This document shows positions 1 through 7,560 of a stretch of DNA of 64,000 nucleotides, piece after piece. The translations under genes and the position numbers were made by a program. Where the stretch lies: positions 772,001-836,000 of the forward strand of contig NZ_CP102271.1 of NCBI RefSeq assembly GCF_025148785.1, read 5' to 3'. This DNA is from Catenibacterium mitsuokai. GTDB lineage: Bacteria > Bacillota_I > Bacilli_A > Erysipelotrichales > Coprobacillaceae. Below the pieces are notes generated by a model. The model ran no database searches and was not told where the DNA came from. It saw only the letters and a list, made by a program, of their open reading frames with translations. Position 1 is the stretch's first letter; each line of letters starts with the position of its first letter.

Positions 1-429
1 AAAATCAATGGTTTAAGTATTGGTGCAGATGATTATGTCACAAAGCCATTCCAGCCATTAGAACTTGTTGCACGAGTCAAAGCACAGCTAAGACGTTATA
101 AGAACTATAATGAAAAAGAAGAAAAGAATGAAATAGATTTTAGAGGAATACGTATTAATAATGATACAAGAGAATTCTATTTTAATGAAAAGAAGATAGA
201 ACTGACTAAAACAGAATTTGCGATATTATGGGAATTATGTCTCCATAAAGGAAATGTTGTAAAGAGCGATGACTTATTCTTAAAGGTCTGGGGAGAAGAT
301 TATTATAAGAGAGATAATAATACAATCATGGTGCATATTAGACATTTACGTGAAAAGATGCATGATGGTGGAAGAAATCCTAAATATATAAAGAAGGTCT
401 ATGGAGTGGGCTATAAGATTGAAAAATAA
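1..429 (+). CDS. Response regulator, OmpR/VanR-like, C-terminal part
   Basis: The reading frame is open from the first base of the window, so the N-terminal receiver half is cut off. Visible are the end of the receiver domain (GADDYVTKPFQPLEL, with the conserved Lys) and a complete winged-helix DNA-binding domain (ELTKTEFAILWELCLHKG, then the recognition helix region and YGVGYKIEK at the C-terminus). It is a cytoplasmic DNA-binding regulator phosphorylated by the kinase encoded next. The stop is followed at once by the kinase ribosome binding site, so the two are co-transcribed. The nearest family by motif is VanR-like. Its targets cannot be told from this window. Confidence 0.92.
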   Translation, partial: KINGLSIGADDYVTKPFQPLELVARVKAQLRRYKNYNEKEEKNEIDFRGIRINNDTREFYFNEKKIELTKTEFAILWELCLHKGNVVKSDDLFLKVWGEDYYKRDNNTIMVHIRHLREKMHDGGRNPKYIKKVYGVGYKIEK

Positions 430-441
430 AGGATGGATGAT

Positions 442-1548
442 ATGGAAACTAATACAATCTTAAAGAAGATTTATAAACGTACACTACTACAATATATAGC
501 TTATACAGTAGGGCTGTTAGTTGTTTTTGTATTGGCAGTCTATCTAGCTGCTTTTTTTGATTTTCAATGGGTCTATGATTTTGATTCTAATATTTATACG
601 TTTCTAGCGTTCTTTTATAATATTGTGAAGAATCCACTCTTGCTTCTGTTGTTTTTATTAATCTGTATAGTGATTTCTTTTGCGTTTATAATTCATCGTC
701 TTTATAAACAGACATCCTATTATATGGATGCATTGACTCATGCATCTCATGAATTAATAGATAAGAGTGTAGACTATATCACATTACCAGAAGAACTTTA
801 TGATATAGAAAGACGATTTAATGAACTAAAGAGTGAATCAATAAAGAATGAGAGACTTGCAAGAGAGAATGAACAGAAGAAGGATGAACTCATTGTTTAT
901 TTAGCTCATGATATTAAAACACCATTGACTTCTATGATTGGTTACTTATCTTTATTAGATGAAATTAAAGATATGCCTGATACTCAAAGAGAGAAGTATA
1001 TCAATGTTGCATTAGATAAATCTTATCGCTTAGAAGATCTCATTAATGAATTATTTGAAGTGGCTCGTTATAATTCAGAAAAGATTATTCTAGAAAAAGA
1101 AGATTTAGATATTCGTCTGATGTTCGAACAAATCATTGATGATTTCTATCCTGTCCTAGTAGAACAGGAAAAGAATATCCATCTTAATCAAGATGAAGAT
1201 ATCACATTATATGGTGATGCGGATAAACTTAGCAGAGTCTTTAGTAATGTGATTAAGAATGCGATTAGCTATAGTAAGGATCATACTGATATCAATATTG
1301 ATGTTCATAGTATGCATGATGATGTCATTATTAAAGTCATCAATAAAGGAAAAGAGATACCTAAAGAAAAACTAAATCGTATATTTGAGAACTTCTATCG
1401 TTTAGATTCAGCACGTACTTCAAGAACAGGTGGAAGTGGTTTAGGTCTCGCTATTGCCAAGGAAATAGTGGAACTTCACCATGGTTCTATCTTTGCATCA
1501 AGTAATAAAGAAGAAACAGTCTTCACAATTACTCTCCCAAAAAATTAA
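442..1548 (+). CDS. Sensor histidine kinase, VanS-like
   Basis: A membrane sensor kinase of 368 residues pairing with the upstream regulator. Two hydrophobic segments (about residues 15-40 and 60-85) flank a short extracytoplasmic loop. The HisKA box YLAHDIKTPLTSMIG carries the phospho-accepting His156. The ATPase domain shows the N box (VIKNAISYS) and G box (TGGSGLGLAIAKEI). The HisKA region is strikingly VanS-like. The start at 442 is chosen because AAAGGA at 428-433 lies 8 bases upstream; an in-frame ATG at 433 overlaps that site. No vanHAX ligase genes are seen, so this is an orphan VanRS-type pair, not evidence of glycopeptide resistance. Confidence 0.93.
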   Translation: METNTILKKIYKRTLLQYIAYTVGLLVVFVLAVYLAAFFDFQWVYDFDSNIYTFLAFFYNIVKNPLLLLLFLLICIVISFAFIIHRLYKQTSYYMDALTHASHELIDKSVDYITLPEELYDIERRFNELKSESIKNERLARENEQKKDELIVYLAHDIKTPLTSMIGYLSLLDEIKDMPDTQREKYINVALDKSYRLEDLINELFEVARYNSEKIILEKEDLDIRLMFEQIIDDFYPVLVEQEKNIHLNQDEDITLYGDADKLSRVFSNVIKNAISYSKDHTDINIDVHSMHDDVIIKVINKGKEIPKEKLNRIFENFYRLDSARTSRTGGSGLGLAIAKEIVELHHGSIFASSNKEETVFTITLPKN

Positions 1549-1583
1549 GAAGTTCATAAGAATTCTATAAGAATGTATTAAAG

Positions 1584-1633
1584 AAGCATCTTCATTTGTA
1601 TTGGTAAAATACAAGCAATGAAGATGCTTTTTT
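1584..1633 (+). terminator. Intrinsic terminator after the kinase gene
   Basis: AAGCATCTTCATT (1584-1596) pairs with AATGAAGATGCTT (1617-1629) and a T tract follows to 1633. The ribosome binding site of the next gene begins at 1634, so the peptidase depends on read-through or antitermination, unless a promoter is hidden inside the stem-loop. Confidence 0.8.
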
Positions 1634-1649
1634 AAGGAGATGAAAACAT

Positions 1650-2411
1650 ATGAAAAAAATAATCATTGTATTGCTTTGTGTATTCTCAATTCTTATAGGT
1701 CATATAGCTTATAATATAAGTGGTGGTGTGAGTGGACTAAGAGAAGATATTGGTTTAGAAATAAAAGCGCGTTCTAATCCTAAACTACGTACTATATTAA
1801 ATAATAAGAATCAATATTCTGATGCAATGATTCAATCACTTTATCGTAATGAAGAACTTATTGATTTTGTTTACAACTATCCAAGTAAAAAAGGACATGT
1901 TTATACAGATACAATAGGTCCAGTCACAAAAGGACGTTATCCTCTCTTACTTCAATATGATCAAAGATGGGGCTATGGAAAGTATGGATATAATGTGATT
2001 GGCATGAATGGCTGTGGTCCTACGAGTGCTGCAATGATTATTGCAGGATTAACAGGAAGAAATAACATTACCCCTTTTGATGTGGCATCTTATGCATATA
2101 GTCATGGCTATTATCAAGATGGAACATCCTGGGCTTTCTTTACTGAAGGTATGAAACATTATGGTATTCATGGAAGAAACATACCCCTCTTTTATTCTTC
2201 TATGAAGAATGAAATCATGAATGGTAGACCTCTTATTTGCAGTATGAAACCAGGAGACTTTACTACTACAGGACATCTTATTGTGATTAGAGGAATGAAG
2301 CAGAGGATGTTTATTGTGAATGATCCTAACTCTATAAAAAGAAGCAATCGTTTATGGAGTTATGATACTCTTTCTAAACAGATTAGAAATATATGGTCAT
2401 TCTCAAGATAG
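1650..2411 (+). CDS. Secreted or membrane-anchored C39-like cysteine peptidase
   Basis: A 253-residue protein with an N-terminal signal or anchor (KKIIIVLLCVFSILIGHIAY). The C-terminal half is a Peptidase_C39_2 domain: the nucleophile motif NGCGPTSAAM (Cys122), a His in TGHLIVIRG (His209) and Asn/Asp in VNDPN (225), giving a papain-like Cys-His-Asp triad. It probably acts outside the membrane on a peptide or cell-wall substrate, which is unknown. AAGGAG at 1634-1639 fixes the start at 1650. It sits directly after the VanRS-like pair, separated by a terminator, a position often taken by genes the pair controls. That regulation is inference. Confidence 0.85.
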   Translation: MKKIIIVLLCVFSILIGHIAYNISGGVSGLREDIGLEIKARSNPKLRTILNNKNQYSDAMIQSLYRNEELIDFVYNYPSKKGHVYTDTIGPVTKGRYPLLLQYDQRWGYGKYGYNVIGMNGCGPTSAAMIIAGLTGRNNITPFDVASYAYSHGYYQDGTSWAFFTEGMKHYGIHGRNIPLFYSSMKNEIMNGRPLICSMKPGDFTTTGHLIVIRGMKQRMFIVNDPNSIKRSNRLWSYDTLSKQIRNIWSFSR

Positions 2412-2542
2412 AATATCTTGGAAATGATTTTCTATAGAACTTAAAGGGAACTTAAAGGGAAAATACAGGTAATTGAATGTAAATGTAAGGTTATGATATA
2501 ATGTGGGTGTAATAAATCGAAGTTTTGCGGGATGGAGATAAA
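2412..2542 (+). promoter_or_regulatory. Promoter region with TTGAAT-18-TATAAT
   Basis: TTGAAT at 2473-2478 and TATAAT at 2497-2502 form a good sigma-A promoter ahead of the DUF3592 remnant. The region also holds a tandem duplication of GAACTTAAAGG just upstream (about 2438-2461). The boundary motif AAATCGAAGTTTTGCGG follows at 2514-2530. Confidence 0.6.
2514..2530 (+). repeat. Boundary motif copy A
   Basis: AAATCGAAGTTTTGCGG precedes the DUF3592 remnant. It belongs to a family of short recurrent sequences that also occurs at 2884, 3268, 51895, 61770, 62203, 62760 and 63571, each time between or before small accessory genes. Confidence 0.5.
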
Positions 2543-2882
2543 ATGAGTTTAAGCCAAACGATTATTTTTGGAATGATTTTTCCTTTAATGTTTTGTTCTA
2601 TAGGTAGTTTATTTGCAAGAAAAGGATATGTTTATTTTAAAGCAAAAAAAGATAAAAAACATAAATGTTTGACTCAAACAGAAGGAAAAATAGTAAGTGT
2701 AAATGCAATGAGGATCAATAGAAGATGACCAAGTTAAAATCTGGTATGAAAAAAATAATCCTAAGTATAGCTATATTGATGGTTATAAGGAAGATGGTGT
2801 TGCAGCAATTGTATCATGTATTGCTGGGACAATGCTTGTAATAATTGGATTATTTGTGGTTATGTTTGTATGGTTTTATTAG
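2543..2882 (+). pseudogene. DUF3592-like membrane protein remnant (internal deletion)
   Basis: The ATG at 2543 opens a reading frame (MSLSQTIIFGMIFPLMF...) that stops at 2728 just after GKIVSVNAMRINRR. In another frame the tail continues (DQVKIWYEKNNPKYS..., then a hydrophobic C-terminus) to a TAG at 2880. Comparison with the second copy at 61799-62202 shows that about 110 bases are missing after AATAGAAGA. In that copy the missing part is flanked by GAAG direct repeats. The missing segment encodes the middle of the domain, so this copy is broken. Family assignment rests on the two-helix layout and the GKIVSV motif. Confidence 0.7.
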
Positions 2883-2883
2883 A

Positions 2884-2903
2884 AAAATCGGTATTTAATG
2901 AGG
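2884..2903 (+). repeat. Boundary motif copy B
   Basis: AAAATCGGTATTTAATGAGG begins directly after the DUF3592 stop codon and ends in the ribosome binding site of the DUF3784 gene. It closely resembles the sequence in the same place after the second DUF3592 copy (62203). Confidence 0.5.
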
Positions 2904-2909
2904 TGTATT

Positions 2910-3245
2910 ATGAATACAGGATTTTGGTCATATATAATTTTTTTAATACTGTTTGTGATTATAGGTGTGTTATTTGCGGTTTTAAAGGAAAAAGCAGCAC
3001 AATTTGTTTTGGGATTCAATTTATTGTCGAAAGAAGAACAGGCATTGTATGATAAAGCTTATATTTCTCATGATATAAGAAATCAGTGTTTTACATGGGC
3101 TGGCATAATGCTGATTGGAGCAGTGTTATCTTATTATTTAACACCATATATGGCTGTTCCAGCTTTTGTTGTTTGGCTCGTCTTATTTTTCCAAGAGGTT
3201 CACTTTGATACATACAAAGCGTTTGAAAAATATTTGTTAAAATGA
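2910..3245 (+). CDS. DUF3784-like small membrane protein
   Basis: A 111-residue protein. An N-terminal hydrophobic helix (YIIFLILFVIIGVLFAVLK) is followed by the family signature GFNLLSKEEQALYDKAYISHD and two more hydrophobic segments (WAGIMLIGAVLSYYL and PAFVVWLVLFF). The layout matches DUF3784 proteins of Bacillota, whose role is unknown. The start at 2910 is favoured by GAGGTG at 2900-2905; an ATG at 2898 overlaps that site. It lies between two copies of the boundary motif, like a one-gene cassette. Confidence 0.72.
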   Translation: MNTGFWSYIIFLILFVIIGVLFAVLKEKAAQFVLGFNLLSKEEQALYDKAYISHDIRNQCFTWAGIMLIGAVLSYYLTPYMAVPAFVVWLVLFFQEVHFDTYKAFEKYLLK

Positions 3246-3267
3246 ATTTATGATTTTTGAAACTAAG

Positions 3268-3284
3268 AAATCGGGAGTTGGAGG
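3268..3284 (+). repeat. Boundary motif copy C
   Basis: AAATCGGGAGTTGGAGG lies 22 bases after the DUF3784 stop and supplies the ribosome binding site (GGAGGAGC) of the next gene at 3291. Confidence 0.5.
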
Positions 3285-3290
3285 AGCAAC

Positions 3291-3707
3291 ATGAATTCTT
3301 ATAAATTACTCTTTGATTGGCAAATTTCTATGCCAGATAACTGGCAAGGCGAATACGATGAAGAGAATGGGGAGTATATTTTTTATCCTAATAGTAGTGA
3401 TTTGACAATTCGTATAACACCATTTCGCGCAGAAAGGGAAGGTATGCTTGCACCAAGAGAAGTAATGGAAGAAGCTTATATCAGAACAGTACCAGCATCT
3501 GCAAGACAGCGAAATTTAGATTTCTACATCCCGAGTGGATTTGAAGCAAAGATATACGATGAAGTATTAACAGAAGATAGCAGCACTATTTATGTTGTTT
3601 ATGTGGGGTATTATTCTGCGGGTGAATTATTATCTATCAGCGTATGGAGTACCAATAAAGATGAAGGGGAACAAGCCTTAAATATTCTTAATACAATAAG
3701 GAAGTAA
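3291..3707 (+). CDS. DUF3805-like protein (PsbP-like fold suspected)
   Basis: A 138-residue soluble protein with no signal peptide. The N-terminal pattern YKLLFDWQISMPDNWQGEYDEENGEY, an internal ITPFRAEREG and the C-terminal GELLSISVWSTNKDEGEQALNILNTI resemble DUF3805 and PsbP/MOG1-like stress proteins. No catalytic motif is visible. GGAGGAGC 6 bases upstream sets the start. Function is unknown. Its placement in a row of unrelated small genes separated by one motif suggests an accessory or orphan-immunity role (inference). Confidence 0.62.
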   Translation: MNSYKLLFDWQISMPDNWQGEYDEENGEYIFYPNSSDLTIRITPFRAEREGMLAPREVMEEAYIRTVPASARQRNLDFYIPSGFEAKIYDEVLTEDSSTIYVVYVGYYSAGELLSISVWSTNKDEGEQALNILNTIRK

Positions 3708-3876
3708 GCAATTGCCAAATTCTTATATAACTTTGAAGAAAAGCACAAAATAAAGAAAACTAATGAAAAGTTTATGGGGGTTGTCTTCAAGACACGTCAA
3801 TTTGAATTGTTTATTGTCATAAAATGTGTTACAATCAAGTTAATCAAAACTAACTATATTGCAAAAAGGTAAATGT

Positions 3877-4692
3877 ATGAATGAAAGAATAAAACCTACT
3901 ATCAGTGGCAGTGCTGAGACAATGCTCCAGAGCTTTTATGCCAGAGCCCAATATTCAAAAAGTAAACATAATAAATTCTATGATGCAAAGGCGGTAGAAT
4001 TAGTCGACAAAATTGATTATGATTTTTCTACAGCGGCTAGGGATTCTACGATGGGGAAAGGGGTAATTGCTAGAACGGTAGTTTTTGATGAATTAGTAAA
4101 GAATTTTATAGAGAAAAATCCTGATTGTACGGTGGTTAATATTGCCTGTGGTCTGGATACGAGATTTTATCGCATGGATAATGGTAAAATCACCTGGTAC
4201 AATCTGGACCTGCCCGAAACGATAGCAATCCGCAATCAGATTTTCGAAGAATCAGGACGTGTTTCTACGATAGGAATTTCTGCACTTGACCCTGCATGGT
4301 CAAAAGAAGTAAAAGTGCGGGGGAAAATGCTTTTTATCATTGAAGGATTATCAATGTATCTGACAGCAGAAGAAAACGGTAAGATATTAAAAATAATAAA
4401 GGACAACTTTGATAATGCCTATATTCTTATGGAATGTCTGGCAAAGGTATGGGTGAAGAAAGAAGGAATAGAAAAATCCATACAGCAAACAGGCTCAAAA
4501 TTTGTCTTCGGTGCAGATTATTTTGAAGACCTTGGGAATATGATAACAGGGTATCATAAAATAAAAGATGATAATATTCTTCGTGGCATGGAGTTATTTT
4601 CATCTGCATACAGACTTTTGGCGTTATTACCGATTGCAAAAAAGGTTACGCAGAAGATTCTGATATTTGAAAAGGACGAACAAAGCATATGA
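3877..4692 (+). CDS. Class I SAM methyltransferase, leucine carboxyl methyltransferase/COG3315 type
   Basis: A 271-residue cytoplasmic methyltransferase. The glycine motif TVVNIACGLDTRFYRM (about residues 84-99) is the SAM-binding motif I, followed by WYNLDLPETIAIRNQI and the acidic MLFIIEGLSMYLTAEE. This pattern is typical of the LCM/PpmA-like family, whose members methylate carboxyl or hydroxyl groups of small molecules or polyketides. The substrate is unknown. The ATG at 3877 is preferred, with AAAAGGT upstream; a TTG at 3859 in the same frame is weaker. Codon use is richer in G and C than the neighbours, suggesting recent acquisition. Confidence 0.82.
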   Translation: MNERIKPTISGSAETMLQSFYARAQYSKSKHNKFYDAKAVELVDKIDYDFSTAARDSTMGKGVIARTVVFDELVKNFIEKNPDCTVVNIACGLDTRFYRMDNGKITWYNLDLPETIAIRNQIFEESGRVSTIGISALDPAWSKEVKVRGKMLFIIEGLSMYLTAEENGKILKIIKDNFDNAYILMECLAKVWVKKEGIEKSIQQTGSKFVFGADYFEDLGNMITGYHKIKDDNILRGMELFSSAYRLLALLPIAKKVTQKILIFEKDEQSI

Positions 4693-4764
4693 AAGAGTCT
4701 TTATACGTGAATATAAAACCACACGTCTGATATTAAAATTGGAATTTGGTGAAAGGTGATGGCA

Positions 4765-5694
4765 ATGAGAAAATTATTTTTTGAAACAGATCGTGATGGC
4801 TTTTATGGTACATATTATGAAAATCCTGAAGGGGCGGACTGTGCTGTGATTGGTCTCTTTGGAGATGATCCAAATGATTATATGGCAAAATGCGGTGCTA
4901 AATGGCTGCACAAAAATGGCGTCAATGCCCTTTGTATGTCTCCGGGAAAGCATAACTACAGTCATGTCAACTGTCCGCTTGAGAGAATTGAGACAGCGGT
5001 TACGTGGTTAATGACTCATGGAAACAGAAAGGTCGGTATTATGGGGATGAGTACGGCAGGAATGGAAGCGTTGGCTGCAGCATCCTTTTTTCCGGATATA
5101 ACGCTGACATTTGGGCTGACTGCCAGCAATTTTGTATGGCAGGGATTTGAGCAGGGTAAAAAGGATGGATGCAAGGAGTGGCCTGTGCCCGGAACTTCTA
5201 CACTTTCCTATCGTGGAAAACCACTTGCTTATATGCCATTTGTCTACGAACACCCAACGTATTGGAAAAAGATTGAGGCCGAAACAAAAGGATCAGGAGA
5301 TTTTCTACGCTCGACCTGTCTTTTTGCAGATTCTGAAAAGGAACGTGAGCATACAGAGGAAGAAATGATAAAAATTGAAAATATCAAGGGGAAACTTATC
5401 CTGATTGGTGCAGACGATGACAGCCTGTGGGAGGCAGGTAAGTATGTCCGACGTATGGATCAGCGGTTGCAGAAATATCCGCATGAGTGTGAATATGAGG
5501 CTATAACGTATAAACATGGTACACATTTTGTATTGCCGGAATCCATGTTGCGAATGGCACTGCCAATAGGCCTGAAATTTGTTATGCGCTTTATTTTCCG
5601 TTCAGCAAAGCAATATCCCAATGAGTGCGAAGCCGCAAGAAAAGACATAGACAAAAGACTTTCGGCGGCGCTGTATGAGTGGATTTCGGAATAA
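4765..5694 (+). CDS. Alpha/beta hydrolase, BAAT C-terminal (acyl-CoA thioesterase-like) type
   Basis: A 309-residue cytoplasmic hydrolase. The nucleophile elbow GIMGMSTAGMEA places the catalytic Ser at about residue 96. An acidic stretch LIGADDDSLW (Asp217-219) and HGTHFVLPESM (His254) complete the triad. This order and the C-terminal match point to the BAAT_C family, which covers acyl-CoA thioesterases, N-acyltransferases and related bacterial esterases. AAAGGTG at 4752-4758 favours the ATG at 4765 over the GTG and ATG at 4756 and 4759. Like the methyltransferase before it, base use differs from the surrounding genes. The two may have arrived together. Confidence 0.8.
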   Translation: MRKLFFETDRDGFYGTYYENPEGADCAVIGLFGDDPNDYMAKCGAKWLHKNGVNALCMSPGKHNYSHVNCPLERIETAVTWLMTHGNRKVGIMGMSTAGMEALAAASFFPDITLTFGLTASNFVWQGFEQGKKDGCKEWPVPGTSTLSYRGKPLAYMPFVYEHPTYWKKIEAETKGSGDFLRSTCLFADSEKEREHTEEEMIKIENIKGKLILIGADDDSLWEAGKYVRRMDQRLQKYPHECEYEAITYKHGTHFVLPESMLRMALPIGLKFVMRFIFRSAKQYPNECEAARKDIDKRLSAALYEWISE

Positions 5695-5828
5695 TATCAC
5701 ATCGTAAGTTGAAAGATTCCAGTTTAGTGAAGGACGTATAGAAATTATATGTTCCTTTTTTATCGCAAAAAAGCAAGAAATGGAGTAGTCATGTAATGAT
5801 AGAATAGAAGTATGAAGGAGGAGGTCTT

Positions 5829-6051
5829 ATGCCTAAAACATCAATCGATTGTCGTATTAAGAAATACGCTTATTTTTGTGAGTAAGGCAAGTAAGTATAA
5901 TGATGAGGCACTTACATATGCGAAAAAACTTATTAAAGCAAACTACAATAAAGCAACTGATGCAGAGATTGATACATTACTAGAAGAAGCAAAAGATAAA
6001 TCAAGTAGTGGTAAAACAGCATATAATGGAAAAGGTATTTATGTTGGTTAG
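5829..6051 (+). pseudogene. Frameshifted small gene remnant
   Basis: A strong ribosome binding site (GGAGGAGG at 5817-5824) precedes ATG at 5829, but that frame stops after 18 residues (MPKTSIDCRIKKYAYFCE). An overlapping frame continues as SKASKYNDEALTYAKKLIKANYN and on to GKGIYVG, ending at 6051. The simplest reading is one gene of about 75 residues broken by a frameshift near 5880. No family is recognised. Confidence 0.45.
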
Positions 6052-6143
6052 CTAGATAAGGATGACTATTATCAGTATCAGGTATTAAGATTCTATAAAT
6101 GATAGTTGATTATTATTTGAATTATGCTTACGATAAACCTAGA

Positions 6144-6192
6144 CAGGAGTATTCCTCTGCCCATATCTGGCGGGGGGGTGCTCCTGTTTTTA
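6144..6192 (+). terminator. Terminator-like hairpin
   Basis: ACAGGAG (6144-6150) pairs with CTCCTGT (6182-6188), followed by a short T run to 6192. The loop is long and holds a run of seven G (6173-6179). It lies in a gene-poor stretch after the broken small gene. Confidence 0.5.
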
Positions 6193-6562
6193 TAATGAGA
6201 TAAATATTATAATATAGTTGCAAAAGCAATTGTAGATAAGAAATGGTATAATACTTATGTAGGAAAGTTCTTTTTCTGTATCTATATAAAAGATAAGAAG
6301 ATGTAAAGGAGAAAGAACTTAATCAACAAGAAGGTAAATCTATTATGAAAAACGAATAGGTTTTGTTTGAAACAGCAGATAAAGATAATGTGCCTGTTAA
6401 TAATGATATCGTGTGGTTGAATTATTTGAGAGACATGTCAAGACGCTAGGTAAGCATATTAAGGATGCATTGAAAGAAGAATTGAATCGTTCAGTTGTCG
6501 CAAGTTTTGCGACAACTGCTTCTATTAATGATATAAGACAAATGCAAAAGGAGGTATATCTT
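6193..6562 (+). other. Gene-poor stretch with remnants
   Basis: No intact gene is visible. A short open frame ending at the TAG near 6449 (LFETADKDNVPVNNDIVWLNYL) looks like the C-terminus of a lost gene. After it comes a coding-looking stretch (HIKDALKEELNRSVVASFATT) that includes the perfect hairpin at 6493-6517. Confidence 0.4.
6493..6517 (+). repeat. Perfect 11-bp inverted repeat
   Basis: AGTTGTCGCAA (6493-6503), loop GTT, TTGCGACAACT (6507-6517). There is no T tract after it, so it is not a normal terminator. It lies 46 bases upstream of the SdpI start and could be an operator or an RNA hairpin. Confidence 0.6.
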
Positions 6563-6931
6563 ATGTATGTATTGTTTTTTTGTAACTTGTTGATTCCTGT
6601 TGTTGTGATTGTAACAGGAAGAATCATGTGGAAACATTATCCCAAAAATATAAATGGTTTGGTAGGATACAGAACAACGCGTTCAATGAAAAATATGGAT
6701 ACATGGAAATTTGCGAATGAGCACTGTGGAAGACTTTGGTATAAGATGGGGTTATTCATGCTTGCTTTTTCAGTTCTTGTTTCTGTATTACTATTACGTA
6801 CTAATGACAATACATATAGTATGATTTCTCTTATCTTTGTCCTATTGCAATGTATTATTCTAATTGTATCCATTATTCCAACAGAACTTGCTTTAAAAAA
6901 GATGTTTTATGAAGATGGAACAAGAAAGTAA
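6563..6931 (+). CDS. SdpI-family membrane protein (immunity-like)
   Basis: A 122-residue membrane protein. The first hydrophobic segment (YVLFFCNLLIPVVVIVTG) is followed by the SdpI/YhfL signature NGLVGYRTTRSMKNMDTWKFANEHCGRLW and two further membrane segments (GLFMLAFSVLVSVLLL and MISLIFVLLQCIILIVSIIP). SdpI of Bacillus subtilis confers immunity to the SdpC killing factor and relays the signal to SdpR. No sdpC or sdpR is visible here. The start at 6563 is set by AAAGGAGGT at about 6547-6555. The same frame is open further upstream but lacks a start signal. Confidence 0.85.
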   Translation: MYVLFFCNLLIPVVVIVTGRIMWKHYPKNINGLVGYRTTRSMKNMDTWKFANEHCGRLWYKMGLFMLAFSVLVSVLLLRTNDNTYSMISLIFVLLQCIILIVSIIPTELALKKMFYEDGTRK

Positions 6932-6953
6932 ATTAAATGAGAGGTGATAAAAA

Positions 6954-7343
6954 TTGGAATTAAACATCAACTCGCCTGCTTATTTTACTCAGCAATATGG
7001 CGTGAATGAAGGTGTATACTACTATTGTAAAAAATGTCATGAATACTTCAAAGATAAGGAATATAGCGAGATTTTGAAAGTAATTGGTATATGTCCTCAA
7101 TGTGCTCCAAAAGATTTGTATCAAAAGGGAATGTGGAAAGAAAAGGTTAGATTTATTGGAAATGGAAGTTGTGCCAGCGTTGATATTAGAATAGATTTTG
7201 ACCAATATTATAATGCGACAGATGAGGAAAAAGTTATTATTATTAGAAATACTATTATAAGAGCAGTAAAAAAAGTTAAAACCAAAGGCAAGTTTGATTA
7301 TGAAAGGTTTTGCCAAGATTTACAGAATATCACAGAAAACTAA
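6954..7343 (+). CDS. Hypothetical zinc-ribbon protein
   Basis: A 129-residue protein with an unusual TTG start, supported by GAGAGGTG at 6939-6946. Two CxxC pairs (YYCKKCHEYF and GICPQCAP, about 21 residues apart) form a likely zinc ribbon in the first third. The rest is basic and helical (RAVKKVKTKGKFDYERFCQDLQ). I do not recognise a family. It follows SdpI by 22 bases and may be co-transcribed with it. Confidence 0.6.
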   Translation: MELNINSPAYFTQQYGVNEGVYYYCKKCHEYFKDKEYSEILKVIGICPQCAPKDLYQKGMWKEKVRFIGNGSCASVDIRIDFDQYYNATDEEKVIIIRNTIIRAVKKVKTKGKFDYERFCQDLQNITEN

Positions 7344-7436
7344 TTATTGATATAGCTTCAAGTTTACAAGTTAAAGACAAACTATTAGATGTCAATAAAT
7401 AATCTATTTTTTAGGAATTTATTGAATTTATAGGCA

Positions 7437-7456
7437 TTTGTCTTGATTTAGAGGTG
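7437..7456 (+). repeat. Inverted repeat arm, IS110-like element
   Basis: Perfect 20-bp partner of 8998-9017, on the side of the transposase 3' end. Confidence 0.85.
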
Positions 7457-7560
7457 AATCCTCTATAAAAATCCTCTTTCTTTTCTAAAAAAGAGTACAC
7501 TAAAAAGAACTTTTCAACATCGTATCGTTGAAAGCTCTTACACTAGACTTTTATATACTA

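Noticed and set aside
433-2411. Glycopeptide (van) resistance cluster
   Set aside because: The regulator and kinase look VanRS-like, but no vanH, vanA/B ligase, vanX or vanY gene follows. Only a C39-like peptidase is present.
2525-2882. Programmed frameshift in DUF3592 at 2728
   Set aside because: There is no slippery site, and the second copy shows that about 110 bases are missing, so it is a deletion.
6960-7316. 118-codon frame on the minus strand
   Set aside because: It lies fully opposite the zinc-ribbon gene, which has a ribosome binding site and CxxC pairs. The reverse frame has neither.
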